Origin: an uncultured Rhizobiaceae bacterium
GTDB taxonomy: Bacteria > Pseudomonadota > Alphaproteobacteria > Rhizobiales > Rhizobiaceae
Direction: 5' to 3'
Assembly: GCA_958296345.1 (NCBI GenBank)
Contig: CATQIJ010000013.1
Location: 558,001-622,000 of the forward strand
Length of the DNA: 64,000 bases
Part shown: positions 43,758 through 54,055 of the stretch, piece after piece
Numbering within the stretch: position 1 is the stretch's first letter
Layout of the letters: the number at the start of each line of letters is the position of its first letter
The notes under the pieces: model-generated
What the model saw: the letters and a program-made list of their open reading frames with translations, nothing else
Databases searched by the model: none
Told to the model about the DNA's origin: nothing
Translations under genes and position numbers: made by a program

Positions 43758-44165
43758 TTACTCAGATTTTGCTTCTTCTGCAGGTGCCTCAGCTTCAGGA
43801 GCTTCCTCAGCTGGTGCATTTTTAGCATCTTCTTCTTTTTGTGCTTTTTCAGCAATGCGCTCTTGAGCTTTTTTGCCAGGTTTTGCTTTGTTAGGATTGT
43901 TGCGAGCTTCACGTTTTAGGATACCAGCTTCGTCAAGGAAACGTAGTACTTTGTCTGTTGGCTGTGCGCCTTCGCCTAACCAGTGTTTAGCACGGTCAAG
44001 GTCCATTACAACGCGCTGGTCGTTGTCTTTTGCAAGTAGCGGGTTGAATGTACCGATTTTTTCGATGAAACGGCCATCACGTGGAGAGCGAACGTCTGCG
44101 ATCACGATTGAGTAGAAAGGACGCTTTTTTGAGCCGCCACGGGCCAGTCTGATTTTAGTTGCCAT
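43758..44165 (-). CDS. rpsP: 30S ribosomal protein S16 with acidic Ala/Glu-rich tail
   Basis: [42 protein letters not shown]. Confidence 0.97.
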   Translation of the reverse strand: MATKIRLARGGSKKRPFYSIVIADVRSPRDGRFIEKIGTFNPLLAKDNDQRVVMDLDRAKHWLGEGAQPTDKVLRFLDEAGILKREARNNPNKAKPGKKAQERIAEKAQKEEDAKNAPAEEAPEAEAPAEEAKSE

Positions 44166-44202
44166 TGTTAGTATTCTCCTTAAGAATTTTGTTTATTTCG
44201 CT

Positions 44203-44484
44203 CTATTTGCGAGCTTGTTTGTGATGTTGAATAACTTCTGAGATTACGAAATTCAGAAGCTTTTCAGCGAAGTCTGGATCAAGATTTGCGTCTGTTGCGA
44301 GTTTGCGCAAACGCTCGACCTGTCTTTTTTCCCTGTCTGGATCAGACGGGGGGAAATCGTTTTCGGCCTTTAGAACGCCAACCGCTTTGGTTACGCGGAA
44401 GCGCTCAGCCATGATGTTTATGAGTGCGGCATCAAGATTATCAATCGAGCCACGGTGCTGATTTAGTTTTTCTTGAGGTGTCAT
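44203..44484 (-). CDS. Chorismate mutase (AroQ type)
   Basis: LNQHRGSIDNLDAALINIMAERFRVTKAVGVLKAENDFPPSDPDREKRQVERL. Confidence 0.92.
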   Translation of the reverse strand: MTPQEKLNQHRGSIDNLDAALINIMAERFRVTKAVGVLKAENDFPPSDPDREKRQVERLRKLATDANLDPDFAEKLLNFVISEVIQHHKQARK

Positions 44485-46043
44485 TATTTCTTACCTCCAA
44501 ATGGGCCTTTGCCGCCAGGCGCTTTTATGCCCATCTCTTGCGCCATTTTTTGGATTTCTTGTGGGCTCATTTTTGAGAGATCTGGCATTCCTGCGCCGCC
44601 GGGCATTCCGCCCATGCCACCCAATGGATTGCCGCCGCCAGTGAGTTTGTTCATCATTCCGCCCATGGCAGCTTTGCCCATGCCGCCCATCATGCCACCG
44701 AGACCACCGCCGCCGCCCATAGCACCCATCATACCGCCCATACCAGCTTTGCCCATCTTCTTCATCATGTCGCCCATTTGGCGATGCATTTTGAGAAGTT
44801 GATTTACTTCTTGAACAGAAGAACCAGAGCCTGATGCGATACGTTTTTTACGGCTGGCGTTTAGCACTTTTGGTGCTTTACGCTCTTTGCGTGTCATCGA
44901 TGAGATGATTGCTTGCTGACGTTTGAAGATTGAATCATCAAGACCTGCTTCATCAATCTGTTTCTTCATTTTGCCGATACCTGGAAGCATCGACATAATG
45001 CCGCCCATACCGCCAAGGTTTTTCATTTGGTCAAGCTGCTCAGATAAGTCGTTTAAATCAAACTCACCCTTCTGCATACGCTTAGCCATTGCAGCGGCTT
45101 TTTCTTGGTCGATGTTCTCTGAGGCTTTTTCAACCAGAGACACCACATCGCCCATGCCGAGAATACGGTCTGCGATACGGTTTGGGTGAAAATCTTCTAA
45201 CTCATCGAGTTTTTCACCCGTACCAATCAGCTTAATCGGTTTGCCTGTAACCGCTCGCATAGAAAGAGCTGCGCCACCACGCCCATCACCGTCAATACGA
45301 GTTAGAACAAGACCTGTAATGCCAACGCGCTCATCAAAGTTTTGTGCAAGATTGACGGCATCTTGGCCTGTCAGCGAATCTACAACGAGTAGAATTTCAT
45401 GTGGGTTACCAGCTTTTTTGATGTCTGCCATTTCAACCATGAGTGGCTCATCAATATGTGTGCGACCTGCGGTATCTAGAATGACAACATCATAGCCGCC
45501 AAGTTTTGCGGCTTGTTGTGCGCGGCCTGCAATATCTACCGGTGATTGGTCAGCTACGATTGGGAGTGTATCAACATTGATTTGCTCACCTAATTGGCGA
45601 AGCTGTTCTTGAGCGGCTGGACGCTTCACATCAAGCGACGCCATCAACACTTTTTTCTTTTGCTTCTCTGTAAGGCGTTTGGCAACTTTAGCGGTTGTGG
45701 TTGTTTTACCAGAACCTTGCAGACCAACCATCATCAAGGTGACGGGAGGCGTAGAGGCTAAGCTAATAGGATCTGCATCAGAACCCAACATCTCGACGAT
45801 TTCATCATGAACGATTTTGATGACCATTTGGCCAGGTGTTACGGATTTAACAACTTCTGCGCCAACGGCTTTTTCACGAACTTTTTCAGTGAAGTCACGA
45901 ACAACTTCAAGCGCTACGTCAGCCTCAATCAGTGCACGGCGAATTTCGCGTAATGCTGCTGACACGTCTTTATCGGACAGAGCACCACGCCGGGTAAGTC
46001 CGTCAAATATGCCGCTCAAGCGATCGGATAAAGATTCAAACAT
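44484..46043 (-). CDS. ffh: Signal recognition particle protein Ffh
   Basis: GLQGSGKTTTTAKVA, DTAGRTHIDE, TRIDGDGRGGAALS; Met/Gly-rich C-terminus. Confidence 0.98.
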   Translation of the reverse strand: MFESLSDRLSGIFDGLTRRGALSDKDVSAALREIRRALIEADVALEVVRDFTEKVREKAVGAEVVKSVTPGQMVIKIVHDEIVEMLGSDADPISLASTPPVTLMMVGLQGSGKTTTTAKVAKRLTEKQKKKVLMASLDVKRPAAQEQLRQLGEQINVDTLPIVADQSPVDIAGRAQQAAKLGGYDVVILDTAGRTHIDEPLMVEMADIKKAGNPHEILLVVDSLTGQDAVNLAQNFDERVGITGLVLTRIDGDGRGGAALSMRAVTGKPIKLIGTGEKLDELEDFHPNRIADRILGMGDVVSLVEKASENIDQEKAAAMAKRMQKGEFDLNDLSEQLDQMKNLGGMGGIMSMLPGIGKMKKQIDEAGLDDSIFKRQQAIISSMTRKERKAPKVLNASRKKRIASGSGSSVQEVNQLLKMHRQMGDMMKKMGKAGMGGMMGAMGGGGGLGGMMGGMGKAAMGGMMNKLTGGGNPLGGMGGMPGGAGMPDLSKMSPQEIQKMAQEMGIKAPGGKGPFGGKK

Positions 46044-46053
46044 GCTTTTACCT

Positions 46054-46160
46054 TGTCGGATTTCCTTATCTTTTTCGCTAATAGCTCAAAAGGGAAAGCC
46101 TTTTCTCTTTTTCTGTCGGGCTTTCTTATCTTTCTCGCTAGTCGCTCGAAAGGAAAGACC
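46054..46160. repeat. Tandem direct repeat, 60-bp period, about 47-bp unit, upstream of ffh
   Basis: TGTCGGATTTCCTTATCTTTTTCGCTAATAGCTCAAAAGGGAAAGCC vs TGTCGGGCTTTCTTATCTTTCTCGCTAGTCGCTCGAAAGGAAAGACC. Confidence 0.85.
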
Positions 46161-46411
46161 TTGGTTGCTGTCACATACTTTCAATATGAGGTCAGCATAC
46201 CTCAAACACAAACCAAAACAAAAAAATCACCCGAGGGCGCAACGCGCTGTCGGATGTTTGCCTGAAGGAGCTCTTTATACCTTTTCGGGTCCCTAATAGC
46301 ATTTTCAAATCTGGTCTCTGTATGAGATGAACTGTATAAACAGTGAAAGGGACAATAAGTCAAGCTTAGTGTTGATTCATAGATGATTGCCATTAATGTA
46401 GATATTAAATA

Positions 46412-47494
46412 ATGGAGTTCTTAATTTTGAAGCGGCGTGGGTTTTTAAAGTGGTTAGGTTTAGGGGCAATTGGCATTTTGGGTGGCGGGGCGACATTTGC
46501 AGCTTGGAAGCCCTCTAATTTTTATTATAAAGGCCCCAAGTCCAAACATTTTAACGGGGTGAATTTTTTCAATTCGGGTGGTGTTGAGCCTGGTGGATTT
46601 TCAGATTTATTGAAATGGCAGATGGGCGGTGGTAAGGCAAAATGGCCTGCTGAGTACCCTAGTCCATTTGATAAATCGAAACCTGATGAACGTGTTGAGC
46701 GTGACGTTATCAAAATTACCATGATTGGACATGCAAGTTTGCTGATTCAGGTTGCCGGGCTGAACTTTATTACTGACCCTGTTTTTGTCGAACGGGCCAG
46801 TCCGGTGCAATTTGCCGGGCCAAAACGAGTTAATCCGCCTGGTATTCGTTTTGAAGACTTGCCACCGATTGATTACGTACTGCTATCTCATAATCATTAT
46901 GATCATCTTGATTTGGAAACGCTTGATCGATTGGTCAAAGAACACAACGCAGAAATTATATGTCCGCTTGGAAATGATGCGATTGTTGCCAAGAAAAATG
47001 ATAAGGCGCAATTTATCACTGGCGATTGGGGTGATGTTATTGAGTTGAAAAATGATACGCGAGTGCATTTTGAGCCTGCACATCACTGGTCTGCACGTTG
47101 GATTAAAGATCGCCGTATGGCCTTATGGGCGGCTTTTGTTTTGGAAGCGCCACAGGGCAAGATTTATCATGTAGGTGATACAGGTTTTCATGACGGGATT
47201 AATTACAAGGCACTCTTTGAAAAGCATGGTGAGATGCGCGTTTCAATTCTGCCGATTGGTGCTTATGAACCGCGCTGGTTTATGAAAGGTCAGCATCAAA
47301 ACCCTGATGAAGCGGTTCAAGGTCATTTGCTATGTAAATCACAAACGACAATTGCGCATCATTGGGGAACATTTCAGCTTACTAATGAAGCTATTGAAGC
47401 GCCTTTGGAAGCATTGGCAGAAGCTAAACAAAAGCATGGCGTTATAGATGAGGCTTTTGTGGTGGCAAGGTCTGGTGAAACAACAATCACCTAA
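46412..47494 (+). CDS. MBL-fold metal-dependent hydrolase (UlaG/NAPE-PLD-like)
   Basis: MIGHASLLIQVAGLNFITDPVF, LLSHNHYDHLD; N-terminal RRGFLKWLGLG suggests a Tat-like signal. Confidence 0.9.
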   Translation: MEFLILKRRGFLKWLGLGAIGILGGGATFAAWKPSNFYYKGPKSKHFNGVNFFNSGGVEPGGFSDLLKWQMGGGKAKWPAEYPSPFDKSKPDERVERDVIKITMIGHASLLIQVAGLNFITDPVFVERASPVQFAGPKRVNPPGIRFEDLPPIDYVLLSHNHYDHLDLETLDRLVKEHNAEIICPLGNDAIVAKKNDKAQFITGDWGDVIELKNDTRVHFEPAHHWSARWIKDRRMALWAAFVLEAPQGKIYHVGDTGFHDGINYKALFEKHGEMRVSILPIGAYEPRWFMKGQHQNPDEAVQGHLLCKSQTTIAHHWGTFQLTNEAIEAPLEALAEAKQKHGVIDEAFVVARSGETTIT

Positions 47495-47534
47495 CCCTTT
47501 GCAATTCGTGACAAAGAGGACTATTTGAAGTCTT

Positions 47535-48410
47535 ATGAGTGATATGAATGTACCCTTTGTTAAAATGAACGGCCTTGGCAATCAAATTATTATTGCCGAT
47601 GTGCGAGAAACTGCGGTTAAAATTACGGAAAGTGCGGCGGTTGCGCTGGACGGTGTAAGTGAAACCAAGTTCGATCAGATCATGGAAATTCATAAAAGCA
47701 GCAACGAGCAGATTGATGCGGGCATTCGGATTTTAAACTCTGATGGTAGTGAAGCGGGCGCTTGTGGCAATGGTACGCGCTGTGTTGTTTCATGGTTGAA
47801 CAAAGAAACCTCAAAGGATTCTTTTACTTTTAAAACTAAAGCTGGAATTTTGACGGCTAAATATGAGAGTGACGCACTTATCACAATTGATATGGGTGTG
47901 CCAAAATTTGGTTGGGAAGACATTCCACTTGAAGAAGAGTTTTACGATACAACTGGTATTGAACTTCAAGTTGGCCCAATTGATGCACCCGTATTACATA
48001 CGCCTAGTGTTGCAAATGTTGGTAATCCACATTGTATATTTTGGGCGCCTGAAGATGTTTGGAGCTATGATTTAAAGCAGATTGGTTCATTACTTGAATT
48101 CCACCCTGTATTTGCAGATCGCGTGAATATTTCATTGGCTAATGTTGTAAGCCGTGACCACATAATTCTTCGTACCTGGGAACGTGGTGCTGGCATTACT
48201 GAGGCCTGTGGTTCTGCTGCATGTGCGGCGGCTGTTTGTGCAGTTCGAAAAGACCTAACGGATCGCAAAGTTAAAATTACTGTTCCGGGCGGCGATCTTC
48301 ATATTGAATGGACGGACGCCGGTCGTATTTTAATGACGGGTCCAGCAGAATATGAGTTTTCGGGTATGTTTAATCCGCTTACAGGCGAGTTTAGTGTTGA
48401 TGGTACCTAA
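47535..48410 (+). CDS. dapF: Diaminopimelate epimerase
   Basis: [41 protein letters not shown]. Confidence 0.97.
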   Translation: MSDMNVPFVKMNGLGNQIIIADVRETAVKITESAAVALDGVSETKFDQIMEIHKSSNEQIDAGIRILNSDGSEAGACGNGTRCVVSWLNKETSKDSFTFKTKAGILTAKYESDALITIDMGVPKFGWEDIPLEEEFYDTTGIELQVGPIDAPVLHTPSVANVGNPHCIFWAPEDVWSYDLKQIGSLLEFHPVFADRVNISLANVVSRDHIILRTWERGAGITEACGSAACAAAVCAVRKDLTDRKVKITVPGGDLHIEWTDAGRILMTGPAEYEFSGMFNPLTGEFSVDGT

Positions 48411-49720
48411 TGGATTTTGAAGACGAAACAGGCGATGAAAATCTAAAAGTCCTGACCTTCGGGTGTAGGCTTAACGCTTATGAATCTGAGGTTATGTTAC
48501 GCAAGGCACGAGACGCGGGTTTGCAAGATTTAGATGGCGGTGCTGTTTTGGTAAATACCTGTGCTGTGACAGGCACTGCCGTTAAAAGTGCGCAGACTGC
48601 TATTCGTCGTGCAAGACGTGAAAATCCAAATGCTAGAATTATCGTCTCGGGATGTGCAGCCCAAACTGAAGCACAAACATTTGGGGATATGGGTGAAGTA
48701 GATCTTGTGATTGGTAATGAAGAAAAACTCCATTCTCAATCTTATAAAGCGTTGCCAGACTTTGGTGTGAATGACACGGAGAAGGTTCGCGTCAATGATA
48801 TTATGGCGGTGACTGAGACTGCACCGCACATGGTTGATTGTATTGGCGGTCAGACACGGGCTTTTGTTCAGGTTCAAAATGGTTGTGACCATCGCTGTAC
48901 GTTTTGCATTATTCCTTATGGCCGTGGTAATTCGCGCTCGGCTCCGATGGGTTCTGTTGTTGATCAGGTGAAAAAGCTGGTTGATAATGGCTATCTCGAA
49001 GTTGTGCTAACGGGTGTTGATACAACCTCTTATGGGGCTGATTTACCTGGTCGACCAACACTTGGGACGCTTGTCCAAAATACTTTAAAACAAGTACCGG
49101 AGCTTCCTCGCCTTAGACTTTCTTCAATTGACTCGATTGAGGTTGATGAGCCGTTGATGGAAGCGATTGTAAGCGAAACTCGTTTCATGCCGCATTTGCA
49201 TTTATCGTTGCAGCATGGCGATGATATGATTTTAAAGCGTATGAAGCGCAGGCATTTGCGCGATCATTCAATTGAGTTTTGTAATCATATTCGGGATATA
49301 CGGCCTGATATGGTTTTTGGCGCGGATATGATTGCTGGTTTTCCGACTGAAACAGATGAGATGTTTGCGAGCTCGATTTCTATCATTGATGAATGTGGTT
49401 TGGATTTTCTGCATGTTTTTCCATTTTCGCCGAGGCCAGAAACACCAGCTGCAAAAATGCCCCAGCTTGATCGCGGATTGATTAAGCAACGTGCAAGCAC
49501 CTTGCGGACTAAGGGGGAAGAAGCATTTCAAAAACATCTGAATAGTGTTTCAGGCATTCATTCTGTTTTGGTTGAGCATGGCGGACTTGGGCGAACACCG
49601 CAATTTACAACAGTTCAAACGGGTGACCTTCCACAGGGACAGATTGTTGATATGGCCATTTCAGGCCATAACGGGAAACATCTTATCGGCGAAGCGATTC
49701 GCGAACAAAAAATAGGTTAA
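48410..49720 (+). CDS. mtaB: tRNA (N6-threonylcarbamoyladenosine-C2)-methylthiotransferase
   Basis: LTFGCRLNAYESEVM, QNGCDHRCTFCIIPYGRGNSRS. Confidence 0.95.
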   Translation: MDFEDETGDENLKVLTFGCRLNAYESEVMLRKARDAGLQDLDGGAVLVNTCAVTGTAVKSAQTAIRRARRENPNARIIVSGCAAQTEAQTFGDMGEVDLVIGNEEKLHSQSYKALPDFGVNDTEKVRVNDIMAVTETAPHMVDCIGGQTRAFVQVQNGCDHRCTFCIIPYGRGNSRSAPMGSVVDQVKKLVDNGYLEVVLTGVDTTSYGADLPGRPTLGTLVQNTLKQVPELPRLRLSSIDSIEVDEPLMEAIVSETRFMPHLHLSLQHGDDMILKRMKRRHLRDHSIEFCNHIRDIRPDMVFGADMIAGFPTETDEMFASSISIIDECGLDFLHVFPFSPRPETPAAKMPQLDRGLIKQRASTLRTKGEEAFQKHLNSVSGIHSVLVEHGGLGRTPQFTTVQTGDLPQGQIVDMAISGHNGKHLIGEAIREQKIG

Positions 49721-49726
49721 TCAAAC

Positions 49727-51481
49727 GTGGTAGACGAAAAGAAACCTGGTCTTTTAAAGAGAATATTTTCCTTTGGTTTTGGTAAGAAAAAAGCTGAATC
49801 TGAAGTTGAAGATAATTTTGCTGCGGAAGCTGAAGCGGAGCGTATTGCAGCTGAAAAAGTTGAGCAAGAGCGACTTCAGGCAATTAAGCAGGCCGAAGAG
49901 GATGCGCTTGAAGCCTCACGTTTAGCCAATGAAAAAGCGGAAGCTGAGAGCAAAGCTAAAGAAGCCGAGCGAGTTGCTGCGGAAGAGGTTAAAGCTGCCG
50001 AGAAAGAAAGACTTGAAAAAGAAGCAGAGGCTAAGCGCATTGCTGAGGAAGAGGCTTCGCGTTTAGAAATTGAAAGACTTGAAGCAGAGCGCATTAAAGC
50101 TGAGGAGTTAGCTGTTGAACAAAAAGCTGCAGAGGAAAAATTAGAGCAAGCAAAGCTTGCTGCTGAAAAAGCAGATGCGGAAAATGCGGCGCGTCTTGAA
50201 TTGGAAGCTGCAAGAGAAGTAGAGAGGCTAGAAGCTGAACGCGAAGCGGTAGCCCTTCAAAAAGCTCAAGATGAGGCCACTGAAAAGACAAGGCAAGAAG
50301 CGCTAGCTATTCAAGCTGCAGAAGAAGAGCGCTTGGAGGCTGAGAAAGCTGAAATAGGACGCGTTGAAGCTGAACAATTGGCTGCGGAAGTAACTGCTCA
50401 GGCTGAGGCGGAAAAATTAGCTACAGAGCAACAAGCTCAGGAAGAAGCGGAAGAGGCTCTTCTTCGACAAGCACAAGATGATGAGGGCTCTGAGTTTGAA
50501 GAGACAGGGGTTGAGGAGCTAGTTTCTGAACCTGATGAAGATGAAGAACCAGAGGGAGAACGTAAGGTTGGTTGGTTTAAGCGTCTTACAAAAGGTTTAG
50601 CTCGTTCATCTAATGCTTTAACTGAAAATATTACTTCGGTTTTCACCAAGAAAAAGCTGGATGAAGACACGCTTCAAGAACTTGAAGATATTCTTATTCA
50701 AGCTGACCTTGGTGTTGAAACTGCTATGAACATTACGGACACGCTTGCCTCACAGCGTATGGGCAAGGATGTAACGGATGAAGAAGTGCGCCAGATTATG
50801 GCGGATGAGATTGAGAAGGTTTTAGAGCCTGTTGCACAGCCGCTTGAACTTGATTTAGACCATCAACCACATGTGATTTTGGTGGTGGGTGTAAATGGTT
50901 CTGGTAAGACAACAACCATCGGCAAAATTTCTCAAAAGCTTTATAATGCTGGTTTTTCTACTTTGCTGGTGGCAGGTGATACATTCCGTGCAGCCGCTGT
51001 TGAGCAATTGCATATTTGGGGTGATCGGACGCAGGCGCCTGTGATGTCTCGCCCGAATGGTTCTGATGCGGCAGGCTTAGCGTTTGATGCGTATTCGGAA
51101 GCGGTCGAACAAAAGCGCGATGTAATGTTAATGGACACCGCTGGTCGTTTGCAGAACAAAAAAGAATTGATGGATGAGCTTGAAAAAATCATTCGTGTTT
51201 TGAAGAAACAAGATGAAACTGCACCCCATACGGTTTTGCTGACGCTGGATGCGACTACAGGGCAAAATGCACTTAATCAGGTTGAGATTTTTAAGGATGT
51301 TGCAGGCGTAAATGGTTTGGTACTGACAAAATTAGATGGTACGGCTCGCGGCGGGATACTTGTTTTCATCTCCGCGAAGCATAAGTTACCTGTATATTTC
51401 ATTGGCGTTGGTGAGCAGGTTGAAGATCTTGAGCCATTTGAAGCTGATGTATTCGCAAAAGCAATCGCAGGAATTGAGTAG
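49727..51481 (+). CDS. ftsY: Signal recognition particle receptor FtsY with long Ala/Glu-rich N-terminus
   Basis: [50 protein letters not shown]. Confidence 0.97.
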   Translation: MVDEKKPGLLKRIFSFGFGKKKAESEVEDNFAAEAEAERIAAEKVEQERLQAIKQAEEDALEASRLANEKAEAESKAKEAERVAAEEVKAAEKERLEKEAEAKRIAEEEASRLEIERLEAERIKAEELAVEQKAAEEKLEQAKLAAEKADAENAARLELEAAREVERLEAEREAVALQKAQDEATEKTRQEALAIQAAEEERLEAEKAEIGRVEAEQLAAEVTAQAEAEKLATEQQAQEEAEEALLRQAQDDEGSEFEETGVEELVSEPDEDEEPEGERKVGWFKRLTKGLARSSNALTENITSVFTKKKLDEDTLQELEDILIQADLGVETAMNITDTLASQRMGKDVTDEEVRQIMADEIEKVLEPVAQPLELDLDHQPHVILVVGVNGSGKTTTIGKISQKLYNAGFSTLLVAGDTFRAAAVEQLHIWGDRTQAPVMSRPNGSDAAGLAFDAYSEAVEQKRDVMLMDTAGRLQNKKELMDELEKIIRVLKKQDETAPHTVLLTLDATTGQNALNQVEIFKDVAGVNGLVLTKLDGTARGGILVFISAKHKLPVYFIGVGEQVEDLEPFEADVFAKAIAGIE

Positions 51482-51539
51482 TACAGCCCAAAAAGTGGTA
51501 GTCGGTTTTTGGGATAAGCTGTGCGATAAGGAAAAAGTA

Positions 51540-52175
51540 ATGAGTGAAATGCAAACTGAACGTAAACCTTTGGGCCAATGGCAAAAGCTTGCTTTAGAGG
51601 TTGGCCCGATTGTGGTTTTCATTCTTGCTAATAAATATGGGGACCGGCTTGCGGAAAACTGCCCAGCCTTAGCAGCGCTTGGCGGTAAAATTTTTATTGC
51701 TACGGCTTTTTTTATGGTTGCAATGACCATTTCTCTTGCGCTGACTTGGATTTTTGAACGCCGTATCGCGATCATGCCGCTTGTTACATTTGTGATGGTG
51801 GTAATTTTTGGCGGGCTGACGCTTTATTTACAAGATGAGTGGTTTATCAAGGTAAAGCCAACGATTATTAATTGTATGTTCGGTTCAACGATATTGGGCA
51901 TGTTATATTTCTTTAAATATCCGGTCATGAAAGTATTGTTTGATGGCCCATTCAAGCTGGATGATATCGGTTGGAGAAAATTATCCTATCGTTGGGGTTG
52001 TTTCTTCTTCGTCCTTGCGCTGGTTAACGAAATCGTATGGCGAAATTTCTCAACGGATTTCTGGGTGAATTTCAAACTCTACGGCACCATGCCTATTACG
52101 TTTGCCTTCATGATGTTCCAAATGCCAGTGCTGAAACAGCACGGGTTGGAGCAGGATGAAGATGCAGATGGGTAA
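51540..52175 (+). CDS. yciB: Inner membrane septation protein A (YciB/IspZ)
   Basis: LEVGPIVVFILANKYGDRL..., NEIVWRNFSTDFWVNFKLYGTMPITFAFMMFQMPVL. Confidence 0.93.
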   Translation: MSEMQTERKPLGQWQKLALEVGPIVVFILANKYGDRLAENCPALAALGGKIFIATAFFMVAMTISLALTWIFERRIAIMPLVTFVMVVIFGGLTLYLQDEWFIKVKPTIINCMFGSTILGMLYFFKYPVMKVLFDGPFKLDDIGWRKLSYRWGCFFFVLALVNEIVWRNFSTDFWVNFKLYGTMPITFAFMMFQMPVLKQHGLEQDEDADG

Positions 52176-52270
52176 GTGGTTTGGTTGCTTGTGACTCACT
52201 GTGGACATTCAATTAATCTTCGACATGAATCTGCTAATGGTATAAAGTTACCTTACTTTCATCAATTGCT

Positions 52271-52582
52271 ATGCAATGCATAGCTAATATTATGCACGAA
52301 TTCATTCAAATTACCCGACACCGATATGAAGAGCCTTACGCAATAAACCTTGTAATACTAGCTAGCAATGGCATGACAAGTGGTGGACTAGAACTACATA
52401 TAAATCCAGATCGGATTTTAGAACTAGGCCAAGGCTTAATTGACTTTCCAGGCAACCAAACATCACGCTATCTTTTCCAGTATGGCTCTGAATATCCCGA
52501 AGATCGATTTGCTTGTTATTTTCGACTTCATGCTTATGCATTGAATAGCTTGGAAAGTTATTTGTTGAGTTTAGTGAATTAA
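52271..52582 (+). CDS. Hypothetical protein
   Basis: Uninterrupted 103-aa ORF in a gap between genes. Confidence 0.4.
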   Translation: MQCIANIMHEFIQITRHRYEEPYAINLVILASNGMTSGGLELHINPDRILELGQGLIDFPGNQTSRYLFQYGSEYPEDRFACYFRLHAYALNSLESYLLSLVN

Positions 52583-52769
52583 AACACAGAAGAATATATT
52601 GGAGTTCTACAGAAAGTATAATTGATAATGGCGTATTACCACGAAATAAAAAAAATCAAGATAACATAAGAGCGGCGTTAACCGCAGTACATAACACTAG
52701 CTCAAGTCTAATTTCTACTTCCCTCACGAGACGAGATAAATAATACAATGTCCGTTTCATGGCACAAAG

Positions 52770-53311
52770 CTACCCCTTACAAATCAGCAACCTGTCCTGC
52801 AGGGTTTTCAACGGTTCCTTTGCCTCTTCTGCTTCCACTTGACGGTCATGTTCTAGTGCCCAATGAACCGTCGGAAACGCTATGTCTTTCCATGGTATTT
52901 CGTCCCAGCTGAAGAGTTCTACTTCTATGCTTTCTTAGCCAGCGGAAAAATCTGGGCTGTTCATGGTTGCGCGGTAGATGAGTTGGACTTGGCTTAGGCG
53001 TTCTACGGTGTAAACGGCTAGAAGTCCGCTTAGGTGCAAATCTGCATTGGCTTCTTCCATGGCTTCTCGTTTTGCGCCTTGTTGCGGGTTTTCACCTAGT
53101 TCCATATAATCGGCGGGAATGGTCCAATAGCCTTTGCGTGGTTCAATGGCTCGTTTGCAGAGGAGGATTTTGCCTTCGTGGCGAACGACTGAACCGACGA
53201 CTATTTTTGGATTTTCGTAATTTATAAACTCGCAATGGTCGCAGATATCTCTGCCGTGCGTATCGCCAGCTGGGGTGCGTTTAGAAAATGAAGGTTTTAA
53301 AAATCATTCAT
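52770..53311 (-). pseudogene. NUDIX hydrolase with in-frame TAA and start-proximal frameshift
   Basis: MND[F]LKPSFSKRTPAGDTHGRDICDHCEFINYENPKIVVGSVVRHEGKILLCKRAIEPRKGYWTIPADYMELGENPQQGAKREAMEEANA...FSAG(TAA)ESIEVELFSWDEIPW; NUDIX box GX5EX7REXXEE. Confidence 0.85.
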
Positions 53312-53316
53312 AAGAG

Positions 53317-53901
53317 TTAATTAGAGTTTTGAATCGCATCTTCAATAATAGGCATTAGGCTTTCTGATAGATCTCTTGGGTTCACAGGCCCTACATGTTT
53401 GAAAATAATTTTGCCTTCATGGTTGACGATGAAGGTTTCTGGAATACCGTAAACACCCCATTCAATTGATGCGCGACCAGAACGATCTACGCCAACTACG
53501 TCGTAGGGATTGCCAAGCTCGCTTAAAAACTCAAGTGCGTTTTTGTTGCCGTCTTTATGATTGATGCCTACCATTTGTAGGCGCTTATCTTTGGCTAGCT
53601 TTAATATTTGGGGATGCTCTTGTCTACATGGAACACACCAAGAAGCGAATACGTTGACGATAGAGGTTTTGTCCTTAAACATATCCTGCGTCATGCCTGG
53701 AATTTGAATGTTATCTTGGATTAATCCTTTAAGCGGGGGCACACCTAGGTTAGGGGCAGGCTTGTCCAATAGTGCGGAGGGGAGTGCAGATACATTACGT
53801 CCTTCAGTTGAGAGTAAAGAGTAACTTGCGCCCGCAATACCAAGAAAAATAAACAACGGTAGGATTGAAGTCCATATGTGATTTTTTGGTTTATCATCCA
53901 T
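53317..53901 (-). CDS. ccmG: Thiol:disulfide interchange protein CcmG/DsbE
   Basis: FASWCVPCRQEHP, WGVYGIPETFIVNHEGKI. Confidence 0.93.
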   Translation of the reverse strand: MDDKPKNHIWTSILPLFIFLGIAGASYSLLSTEGRNVSALPSALLDKPAPNLGVPPLKGLIQDNIQIPGMTQDMFKDKTSIVNVFASWCVPCRQEHPQILKLAKDKRLQMVGINHKDGNKNALEFLSELGNPYDVVGVDRSGRASIEWGVYGIPETFIVNHEGKIIFKHVGPVNPRDLSESLMPIIEDAIQNSN

Positions 53902-54055
53902 TGTCAGCTCTACGTTTAATGCCAGATTCCTCAAGACGCTTTAATTCTGCCTTACGCAATTTGTGTTGCGCGATGATGTAGATTGTCATGCCAACAATAG
54001 CCACGAAACTAATGATGTAAGAAGGGATGATGAAGCTTGCGTGTTCACCAAACAT
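53894..54055 (-). CDS. ccmD: Haem exporter protein CcmD
   Basis: MFGEHASFIIPSYIISFVAIVGMTIYIIAQHKLRKAELKRLEESGIKRRADNG, absent from the ORF track because short; fits between ccmC and ccmG. Confidence 0.9.
   Translation of the reverse strand: MFGEHASFIIPSYIISFVAIVGMTIYIIAQHKLRKAELKRLEESGIKRRADNG

Noticed and set aside
44473-44802. Pro/Ile-rich 109-aa plus-strand ORF
   Set aside because: It is the complement of the Met/Gly-rich C-terminus of ffh, so its repetitive composition is a by-product.
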